DNA of 9,695 nt, taken from positions 1 to 9,695 of the forward strand of contig JBLINY010000149.1 of assembly GCA_047638695.1 (NCBI GenBank), written 5' to 3'. Numbering within the stretch: position 1 is the first letter of the stretch; each line of letters opens with the position of its first letter. This document shows positions 1 through 5,840 of this stretch, piece after piece. This DNA is from JAHECQ01 sp047638695 (GTDB taxonomy: Bacteria; Actinomycetota; Acidimicrobiia; Acidimicrobiales; SZUA-35). The translations under genes and the position numbers were made by a program. The notes beneath the pieces are model-generated. The model was not told where the DNA came from. It ran no database searches and worked only from the letters and a program-made list of their open reading frames with translations.

Positions 1-728
1 CCATCGACGGTCGGCCAGACGAACGGAAAGTCGACGCCGTACAGGTTGAAACCGCCGGAACGGGTCACCGGTCGGTGGCCCACCTGGGCTGCCGGCAACG
101 AGAACTGAGCGGTCAGGTTGGTGGCGCGTTGAGCCGAGACCTCGACACGTTGACCCCATCCCGACTGTCGCGCTTCCCGTAGCGCGATCAACGCCCCGCC
201 GGCGGCTTCCGCGGCAGCGTGCGTCCATGCCGGCACACCGGCTGCTCGCAACGGCGCCCGATCCCCATCCCCCGTGATGGCCATCGCGCCGGAAGCAGCC
301 TGAACGATCAGGTCGGTAGACGCATAGTCGGCTTTTGGCCCATGCGAGCCGAAGGCAGTAATCGATACCCACACCAGGGCGGGGTTGATGGCCGACAGCT
401 CGTCGTAGCCCAGACCCCTGGCCTCCCAGGTGCCCGGTTCGGCCGACTCGATGAGCATGTCGGCCGACTCCACCAGCTGATGGAAGTCGGCCTTGCCGTC
501 CGGTTGGTCGAGATCGAGAACGACACTGCGCGTGCCGCGGGCCATTGCCCACCATGTGAGGGAACGTTCCGGGTCAAAGGAACCACCGGCGTAACGTCCG
601 ACAAACCGGGCAGACGATCCCTGCGGTGGTTCGACGTGAACAACGTCGGCGCCGAGTTCCGCCAACAAACGGGAGCAGAAGAGCCCCCGCTCATCGCTGA
701 GATCGAGAATTCGATAGGGCGACAGCAT
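1..728 (-). CDS. Class III (CaiB/BaiF) CoA-transferase, N-terminal 242 residues, runs off left edge
   Basis: Reading leftward from the ATG at 728-726, the frame is open to the window edge. Family features in order: YRILDLS opening strand (residues 5-11), LLAELGADVVHVEPP (21-35), ARGTRSVVLDLDQPDGK (63-79), ESADMLIES (86-94), FGSHGPKADY (126-135) and the GWGQRVEVS block just past residue 190. Family members move CoA from an acyl-CoA donor to a carboxylic acid through an aspartyl intermediate. In formyl-CoA transferase that residue is Asp169. Here the equivalent place reads PAWTH (166-170), with Trp168 or Thr169 and no Asp. The N-terminal half of the double CoA-transferase at 3417-5830 also lacks it, so this may be the first half of another double-length protein cut by the window. 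A weak purine-rich stretch (AGGTTGGAA) precedes the ATG. It is divergent from the alcohol dehydrogenase. The family call is very secure; activity is not. Confidence 0.93.
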   Translation of the reverse strand, partial: MLSPYRILDLSDERGLFCSRLLAELGADVVHVEPPQGSSARFVGRYAGGSFDPERSLTWWAMARGTRSVVLDLDQPDGKADFHQLVESADMLIESAEPGTWEARGLGYDELSAINPALVWVSITAFGSHGPKADYASTDLIVQAASGAMAITGDGDRAPLRAAGVPAWTHAAAEAAGGALIALREARQSGWGQRVEVSAQRATNLTAQFSLPAAQVGHRPVTRSGGFNLYGVDFPFVWPTVD

Positions 729-804
729 GAGTTCCAACCTACGACTTTTCGTGGGCGGGCGCCTTCGAGGAGCAGCGGCCTCTTGAATGGCTCGCTCGAT
801 TCAC

Positions 805-818
805 ACCAAGCGCTTGTT
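805..818. promoter_or_regulatory. Palindromic operator matching the KstR2/TetR-type consensus
   Basis: ACCAAGCGCTTGTT contains a perfect 10-base palindrome (CAAGCGCTTG, 807-816). It fits every fixed position of AnCAAGnnCTTGnT, the binding motif I remember for the mycobacterial TetR-family regulator KstR2, which controls late steroid-ring (HIP) catabolism. It lies in the divergent intergenic region, 76 bases upstream of the CoA-transferase ATG and 115 bases upstream of the dehydrogenase ATG, where it could control both. No regulator gene is present in the window. The motif match is seen; the identity of the regulator is inference, because other TetR proteins use similar sites. Confidence 0.55.
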
Positions 819-933
819 CAAAGATTCCAATCTATGTAGCGTCGGTCGAAATCGGCCAGTGCGGCCGCTTGGGCCGAAGTTCCCTGGTGAAACCGGGGTG
901 AGTCGGACGACTCCAACCGAAAGAGAGACCGTC

Positions 934-2043
934 ATGAAGACACGCGGTGCTGTACTTACGAAGTCGCCGGGCAAGTGGGAGATCCTCGAAATCGACATCG
1001 AGGAGCCACGCCAGGGTGAAGTGATGCTGAAGCTGGCTGCATCGGGTCTGTGTCACTCCGATGACCACATCTGCACCGGCGACATGGCACCGGGGATCCT
1101 TCCCATGGCTGGTGGCCACGAAGGCTCCGGCACCGTCGTCGCCATCGGACCCAACACTCCCGACTGGGAGATCGGCGATCACGTTGTGATGTCGTTCCTG
1201 CCCGGCTGCGGTCGTTGTCGTTGGTGTGCCTCGGGCCAGCAGAACCTCTGCGACCTCGGTGCCAACGTCTTGACCGGTTGTCGGAAGGACGGCAGCTACC
1301 GAATGAGCATCGATGGGGTCCCGATCGGCCAGACCGCGGGCATCTCGACCTTCTGCGAGCACACGCTCGTCGACGTCGCCTCGTGCGTGAAGATCGACAA
1401 AGACATTCCGCTCGATAAGGCCGCACTCGTGGGCTGCGGAGTCGGAACGGGCTGGGGATCGGCTGTGAATGCGGCGGAGACCAAGCCGGGACAGACCACC
1501 ATCATCATGGGCATCGGCGGTATCGGCATCAACGCCGTGCAGGGAGCCGCTCACGCCGGCGCCACGCACGTCATCGCAGTTGATCCGGTTGCCATGAAGC
1601 GGGAGATGGCAGAGAAAGTAGGGGCAACCCACTCGTTCGAAACGATCGAGGAAGCTGCCGACTTCGCTCGTTCGGTCACCGATGGCCAGGGCGCAGACGC
1701 AGCCATCGTGACGATCGGTGTGGTGAAGTCCGAGCACATCCAAGAAGCATTCAATGCCATCCGTAAAGCGGGCACCGTCGTCGTCACCGGAATCGGTGGC
1801 GCTGATGCCCGAGTCGATGTGTCCGCCTTCGAACTGACCCTTTTCCAGAAGCGGATTCAAGGAGCGCTATTCGGCGCATCGAGCCCCAGCAGAGACATCC
1901 CGTGGATGCTTCGCATGTATCAGTCAGGCCAGCTCCATCTCGATGACCTGATCACCTCGACGTACACCCTCGACCAGATCAACCAGGGTTACGACGACAT
2001 GCGTGACGGCAAGAACATTCGCGGCGTCATCATCTACGACTGA
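934..2043 (+). CDS. NDMA-dependent (mycofactocin-associated) zinc alcohol dehydrogenase
   Basis: A 369-residue zinc-dependent medium-chain dehydrogenase that closely resembles the Rxyl_3153 group (TIGR03989) of nicotinoprotein alcohol dehydrogenases. That group keeps NAD bound and passes electrons to mycofactocin, or to the dye NDMA in vitro. Catalytic zinc ligands are Cys40 (GLCHSDDH), His62 with Glu63 (GGHEG) and Cys168 (GCGVGTGWG). Structural zinc ligands are Cys92, 95, 98 and 106. The Rossmann motif GIGGIG (193-198) is followed by Asp217 (IAVDP), indicating NAD. The C-terminus ends in the group-typical DMRDGKNIRGVIIYD. I chose the ATG at 934 because the family starts MKTR and a purine-rich AAAGAGAGA lies just upstream. 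The frame stays open back to 787, but that stretch is unlike the family and covers the operator. It is first in a rightward cluster. Its need for mycofactocin implies that the mft genes lie elsewhere in this genome. Confidence 0.93.
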   Translation: MKTRGAVLTKSPGKWEILEIDIEEPRQGEVMLKLAASGLCHSDDHICTGDMAPGILPMAGGHEGSGTVVAIGPNTPDWEIGDHVVMSFLPGCGRCRWCASGQQNLCDLGANVLTGCRKDGSYRMSIDGVPIGQTAGISTFCEHTLVDVASCVKIDKDIPLDKAALVGCGVGTGWGSAVNAAETKPGQTTIIMGIGGIGINAVQGAAHAGATHVIAVDPVAMKREMAEKVGATHSFETIEEAADFARSVTDGQGADAAIVTIGVVKSEHIQEAFNAIRKAGTVVVTGIGGADARVDVSAFELTLFQKRIQGALFGASSPSRDIPWMLRMYQSGQLHLDDLITSTYTLDQINQGYDDMRDGKNIRGVIIYD

Positions 2044-2060
2044 TCTGGCAGGGCGACCGC

Positions 2061-2070
2061 ACCACGTGGT
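2061..2070. repeat. 10-base perfect palindrome ACCACGTGGT between two genes
   Basis: A perfect palindrome centred on CACGTG sits in the 38-base gap between the dehydrogenase stop and the next ATG, 11 bases before that ATG. It could be a protein-binding site, a small RNA hairpin near the start codon, or chance. No T-run follows, so it is not a standard terminator. Confidence 0.3.
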
Positions 2071-2081
2071 CAGCTCATCCA

Positions 2082-2489
2082 ATGACCGAAGACCACGTCC
2101 GGGCAACACGCGCCGCCATCGAGCAAATAACAACCATCAGCACCGGCGACGACTCGCCGGTGCTGATGCTCAACATGAACCGTTACAGCACGGCCGCCGG
2201 CTATCCCGACGGCGATGAGTACCGGTCGTATATGCAATGCCTCAACCATTCGGTGGAGGCCGGCGGAGGTCGGGTGTTGTGGCACACACCGGTGGATGGT
2301 GTCGTCATCGGCTGCGACCACGACACCTACGACGAAATCCTCGCCGTCTGGTATCCGAGCCACTCGGCGTTCCTCGAGCTACCGAAGGCAGACGGCGCCG
2401 ACGCCATGTTCGCTGGGCGCGCTGTCTGCGTCGAACATGCAACCATTCTTGCCCTTCCCGGCGATCGCCATCCGCTGCAACCGGACTGA
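2082..2489 (+). CDS. Small DUF1330-like (dimeric alpha/beta barrel) protein
   Basis: A 135-residue soluble protein with no signal peptide or membrane segment. From about residue 27 it resembles the DUF1330/EthD-type ferredoxin-like fold: an opening strand VLMLNMNRY, then an amphipathic region (EYRSYMQCLNHSVEAGGGRVLW), strand GVVIGC, the WYPSHSAFLEL segment in which family members usually have 'YPS..a...l', and a closing strand VEHATILALPG. The family is mostly uncharacterised. Relatives sit in catabolic clusters and are assumed to be small enzymes or dimeric accessory proteins. It starts 38 bases after the dehydrogenase and 77 bases before the short-chain dehydrogenase, so co-transcription is likely. 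No clear ribosome-binding site precedes the ATG. The first 25 or so residues are not part of the recognised fold. I am fairly sure that it is a real gene and moderately sure of the family. Confidence 0.7.
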   Translation: MTEDHVRATRAAIEQITTISTGDDSPVLMLNMNRYSTAAGYPDGDEYRSYMQCLNHSVEAGGGRVLWHTPVDGVVIGCDHDTYDEILAVWYPSHSAFLELPKADGADAMFAGRAVCVEHATILALPGDRHPLQPD

Positions 2490-2529
2490 TACATGGACAG
2501 CCAGGACCACTCGCCGGCCCGTGACCAGC

Positions 2530-2566
2530 TTGTGAGCGACGGGCGGATGCAAACTACGTTGCAGCA
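2530..2566 (+). promoter_or_regulatory. Possible promoter for a leaderless short-chain dehydrogenase transcript
   Basis: TACGTT (2555-2560) fits the actinobacterial -10 pattern TAnnnT and ends six bases before the ATG at 2567, which would make the start codon the transcript's first base. A weak -35 candidate, TTGTGA (2530-2535), lies 19 bases upstream. There is no ribosome-binding site before this ATG, which agrees with leaderless translation, common in Actinobacteria. The call rests on pattern alone. Confidence 0.3.
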
Positions 2567-3409
2567 ATGAATGAATTCTCAGGAAAGACGGCCGTCGTGA
2601 CCGGCGGCGCATCCGGTATGGGACGGGCCATGGCCCTGCGCTTCGCTCGCGCCGGTATGAACGTTGCGCTCGGCGATGTAAACGAAGAGGGGATGGCCGC
2701 GGTCGTGGCGGAGGCAAAGGCCCTCGGCGTCAACGCCATCGGGGTACGCACCGACGTTTCAGATGAAGCGGCAAACATGGCCTTGAACGCTGCGGCCTGC
2801 GAGGCATTCGGTCAAGTGAATGTTGTATGCCTCAATGCTGGCGTCACCGGTTCAGCCGGGCGCTCGTGGACTCTCACCAAGGACGAGTGGGACTGGGCTC
2901 TTGGGATTCTTCTCGACGGTGTTGTCCACGGCGTTCGGGCCTTCGTGCCTGGAATGGTCGAGCACGGCGATGGCCACGTGGTCATGACCGCCTCGATTGC
3001 CGGCCACGTCTCGTCGGCGTACAGCGGGCCGTACATGGTTGCCAAGCACGGTGTCGTCGCTCTGGCCGAGACGCTGTATCACGAGCTGCGAGCCGAGAAG
3101 TCCGACATTGGGGTCACCTGCCTCTGCCCCGGCTTCGTGAACACCGACATCGTTTCGGCCACACGTCGCCGCCCCGCGGGCGAGATGGGCTCGGTCACTG
3201 ACGAGCTAGGCGGCAAGTGGCTCGATTTCTCTGAGCGAGCCTTAGCCGGCGGGCTCGACCCCGAGGTGGTCGGCGAGCAGGTATATGACGCCATCGTCGA
3301 CAACCAGTTCTGGTTGTTCACCGACAAGGCGTGGGACGAGGCCATCACGAAGAAGAACCAGCAGCTCGTCGCCAGGCAGTCGCCGACCCTCGGCCTTCCG
3401 TCCACCTGA
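2567..3409 (+). CDS. Short-chain dehydrogenase/reductase (classical SDR)
   Basis: A 280-residue classical SDR that should oxidise a secondary alcohol or reduce a ketone using NAD(H). The cofactor motif TGGASGMG (12-19) is followed by Asp37 at the end of the second strand, which favours NAD over NADP. Asp63 (TDVS) and NAG (90-92) are the usual adenine- and core-binding motifs. The catalytic residues are Ser143, Tyr156 and Lys160 (YMVAK), with S-x12-Y spacing, and PGFVNTDI follows. The fourth tetrad residue, an Asn in helix 4 (usually VNLWG), is Leu115 here (ILLDG), so proton relay may be altered. It lacks the insertion I associate with mycofactocin-dependent SDRs. Its stop is only seven bases before the TTG proposed for the CoA-transferase, suggesting one operon. 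The substrate is unknown; in context it may act on an alcohol or 3-hydroxyacyl intermediate. Confidence 0.92.
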   Translation: MNEFSGKTAVVTGGASGMGRAMALRFARAGMNVALGDVNEEGMAAVVAEAKALGVNAIGVRTDVSDEAANMALNAAACEAFGQVNVVCLNAGVTGSAGRSWTLTKDEWDWALGILLDGVVHGVRAFVPGMVEHGDGHVVMTASIAGHVSSAYSGPYMVAKHGVVALAETLYHELRAEKSDIGVTCLCPGFVNTDIVSATRRRPAGEMGSVTDELGGKWLDFSERALAGGLDPEVVGEQVYDAIVDNQFWLFTDKAWDEAITKKNQQLVARQSPTLGLPST

Positions 3410-3430
3410 CCGTACGTTGCCGGCTATCGA

Positions 3431-3457
3431 CAACGCGAAGATCAACAACGCGAAGAT
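3431..3457 (+). repeat. Short direct repeat at the start of the double CoA-transferase
   Basis: CAACGCGAAGAT occurs twice (3431-3442 and 3446-3457) with a 15-base period. It encodes the near-duplicate residues DNAKI and NNAKI just before the conserved LRILEI strand. The period is a multiple of three, so the duplication keeps the frame. It supports the idea that the coding frame really begins upstream of this point. Confidence 0.5.
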
Positions 3458-4471
3458 TGACACGCTCCGGATCCTAGAGATCCGGGGCTCGGTGGCCGGA
3501 GGGTATGCAGCGAAGCTGTTCGCCGACTGGGGAGCGTCGGTCACCGCGTCGCTGGCATTACCCCGGGTCCGGAATGGACCGAGGGTATGCAGCTGTACCT
3601 CGACCGCTCGAAACAACTCGTCACCGTCACTGACAACGATGAGCTCGCCGCTCTGGTGGCAGCTGCCGACGTCATCATCGAGAGTTCGTCGCCAGACCCG
3701 CTGTCGTCAGCGACCGGCCGATTCGAACCAGACCCACGTCGCGTCGAGGTACAAATCTCGCCCTTCGGGGCGACGGGCCCCTATGCCGGCTACCGATCCA
3801 ACGACCACACCGACCAGGCCGTTTCTGGCCATCTCTACCTCAACGGCGACCCTGACCGGGAGCCGCTGCGCGGGCCAGAACACCAGGTTGCCTACGCAGC
3901 CGGCACCCACGCCGCCATTGGTGCATTTGCCGCTCTCCGAGCCAGACAAATCACTGGACGGGGCCAGCGCGTCGACGTCACCCACCACGAAGTGATGACC
4001 GCACTTCACCAATTCACGCTGCTTCGTTACACCCACAACGGCGACATCTTGACCAGGATGGGGAACCGGTACGCCGGACCGGGTCGACCCGTCGGCCTCT
4101 ACCCGTGCGGTGACGGACTGATTTCGCTGATCGCCCCCCGAGGAGACCAGTTGGAGACGTTGGTGTCCGTCGCCGGCCTCGACCATCTGCTCGAACGGCC
4201 AGAGATCGACGGCATCTATGATCTGATGCATCATCCGACGCTGCTCGATGAGCACCTTGCACCCTGGCTTAAGACGCAGGACCTCAACGAGACGATCGAG
4301 CTGCTGCAGGCGGTCCGGGTGCCAGCCACGTCGGTGTCGTCCATGGCTGACCTTCTCGACGATGAACACCTCGGAGCTCGCGACTTGTGGAGTGTGACGG
4401 AGCTTGATGGGCGCAACATTCGCGCTCCCGGTCCGGTCGCAAGAGTGACGGTGGCAACCGACTCCGGCGCC

Positions 4472-4489
4472 AACTCCAACTCCAACTCC
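4472..4489 (+). repeat. (AACTCC)3 microsatellite encoding Asn-Ser repeats
   Basis: Three exact AACTCC units encode NSNSNS. The tract ends eight bases before the longer GAGACA repeat in the same interdomain linker. Both tracts have a six-base unit, so gain or loss of units never breaks the reading frame. Confidence 0.85.
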
Positions 4490-4496
4490 AACAATG

Positions 4497-4567
4497 CAGA
4501 GACAGAGACAGAGACAGAGACAGAGACAGAGACAGAGACAGAGACAGAGACAGAGACAGAGACAGAG
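4497..4567 (+). repeat. (GAGACA)n microsatellite encoding a (Glu-Thr)11 linker
   Basis: A perfect hexanucleotide tandem repeat of about 11.8 units (71 bases) without interruption. The in-frame part, 4499-4567, encodes Glu-Thr eleven times plus a final Glu. It lies between the two CoA-transferase domains. Perfect units suggest recent slippage expansion. Unit changes would alter linker length by two residues at a time. The tract has no stop codon in any of the six frames, which creates long spurious antisense open frames. Confidence 0.95.
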
Positions 4568-5822
4568 CCCAGGCAACGTCTGGACGACGGTCCCCTCACC
4601 GGGATTCGGATCATCGATCTCACTCGGGTTTGGGCTGGACCATACGCAACCAGAGTCCTGGCCGACCTTGGCGCTGATGTTGTGATGATCGAAGCGCCAT
4701 GGGCCCGTGGTTTGGCCACCATCGATCAAACCTCGGTCATGGCCACCCGCTACTACCCGAACAACGACCCCGGTGAACGTCATTGGAATCGCATCGGCTT
4801 GTCGAACAAGTACAACCTCAACAAGCGAAGCCTCGCTCTTGACCTGACGAAGCCCGAGGGTCTGGCGGTTCTGAAACAGCTCGTTGCCGGCGCCGACGCC
4901 GTCATCGAGAACTTCAGCCCTCGGGTGATGCCCCAATTCGGGCTGGATGAGAACCAGCTTCATGAACTCAACCCGTCGTTGCTGTACATCACGATGCCCG
5001 GGTTTGGCCGTAGCGGACCGTCGCGCGATCACATCGCCTATGGCCCGGTGATCGACTCGCAGGCCGGGCTCTCGACATTGATGGGCTATGACGGCGAGGC
5101 GGCCCGCAAGGCAGGGGTGGCCTGGCCCGATCCGGTGGTTGGCATGCATGCCGCCTCTGCCACCATCGCCGCCCTCGTTGACCGTGCGGCCGACGGTCTG
5201 GGCCGCACGGTGGAGGTGGCCCAGATCGAGGCCAGCGTTGCGATGACCGGTCATGCCATCGTCGACTACCAGCTAACCGAGGTGGCGCCGCTGCCAACGG
5301 GCAACCGCCATTCGGGCTGCGTGCCCCAGGGGGTCTACCGATGTCATGGCGATGACCGGTGGCTGGCTCTCTCCGTTACCGACGAGTCGAGCTGGATCGG
5401 ACTGTGCCAAACGGCCGGGTTCGACCCGCCGTGGGCGTCGTGGCCGTTACTCGAGCGCCAAGCGGCCAACGATCAAATCGACCGCGCCCTCTCGGCTTGG
5501 ACCAAGGCCCGGCGCCAGGACGAACTGGTGATCGCTCTGCAAGCTGCCGGAGTGCCGGCAGCAGCTGTTGCCGACGCGGCCCAGGTGATGGCTGATCCAC
5601 AACATGCCCATCGCCAGTTCTTTGTTGAGATCGAGCACCCCGAGGCCGGGACCCACCGATGGCCGCGGCTTCCCGTGCACCTGTCAGATACACCGGCGAC
5701 CTACCGGATGGCCGGGCCAAACCTCAACCAGCACGGACCGGCCATCCTCGGGGAACTGGCTGGAATGACCCCCGAGGCAATAGTCGAGCTGCTCGCCTCG
5801 GGAGTTATTGCCGACCGGCCGC

Positions 5823-5840
5823 CCGACTGAGATCAGTCGG
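5823..5840. terminator. Palindrome spanning both stop codons of convergent genes
   Basis: CCGACTGAGATCAGTCGG has perfect eight-base arms around a two-base centre. The TGA of the CoA-transferase (5828-5830) ends the left arm, and the TGA of the flavin monooxygenase (complement of 5833-5835) begins the right arm. A hairpin here could end transcription from both sides. No T-run follows on either strand and the loop must open to at least four bases, so a classic intrinsic terminator is not shown. Confidence 0.4.

Larger units (their letters stand above)
3417..5830 (+). pseudogene. Double-length class III (CaiB/BaiF) CoA-transferase with a 5' frameshift
   Basis: Two CoA-transferase domains in one chain. 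The opening half reads from TTG 3417 through LRILEIRGSVAGGYAAKLFADWGASVT, then the frame breaks. The rest continues in another frame as RVAGITPGPEWTEGMQLYLDRSK to the stop at 5830. One extra C at ACC/GCG (3543-3548) rejoins them as ...GASVTRVAG... and gives 804 residues. Starting at the internal ATG 3587 would lose the first Rossmann strand. In the rejoined numbering, domain 1 is about 1-340. The linker at 362-384 is (Glu-Thr)11-Glu. Domain 2 starts near 393 (GIRIIDLTRVWAGPYATRVLADLGADVV). Domain 2 has the catalytic Asp572 (WPDPVVG); domain 1 has Ala159 there (VAYAAG), so it is probably structural. The substrates are unknown. The break may be a sequencing error or a true mutation; everything after it is intact. 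Confidence 0.85.

Noticed and set aside
219..839. 206-residue plus-strand open frame
   Set aside because: It is antisense to the CoA-transferase at 1-728, whose motifs are unmistakable.
787..933. 49-residue N-terminal extension of the alcohol dehydrogenase
   Set aside because: Family members begin MKTR as at 934, a purine-rich ribosome-binding site lies there, and the extension would overlap the palindromic operator.
832..1860. 342-residue open frame on the minus strand
   Set aside because: It is antisense to the clearly recognised alcohol dehydrogenase and has a His/Asp/Arg-rich composition typical of shadow frames in high-GC DNA.
2567..3409. Mycofactocin-dependent SDR
   Set aside because: The neighbouring dehydrogenase suggested it, but the region after the cofactor motif has ordinary length and lacks the insertion I associate with that group.
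3587..3589. ATG 3587 as the true start of the double CoA-transferase
   Set aside because: It would remove the conserved first Rossmann strand and glycine-containing loop, which are present just upstream in another frame. The GAGGGT before it is too close to serve as a ribosome-binding site.
4472..4567. CRISPR-like or regulatory repeat array
   Set aside because: It is a simple six-base tandem repeat without spacers, translated in frame inside a coding region.
3707..5254. 515-residue open frame on the minus strand
   Set aside because: It is the antisense shadow of the double CoA-transferase. It stays open because the hexanucleotide repeat has no stop in any frame; its translation is a low-complexity Cys-Leu run with no recognisable domain.
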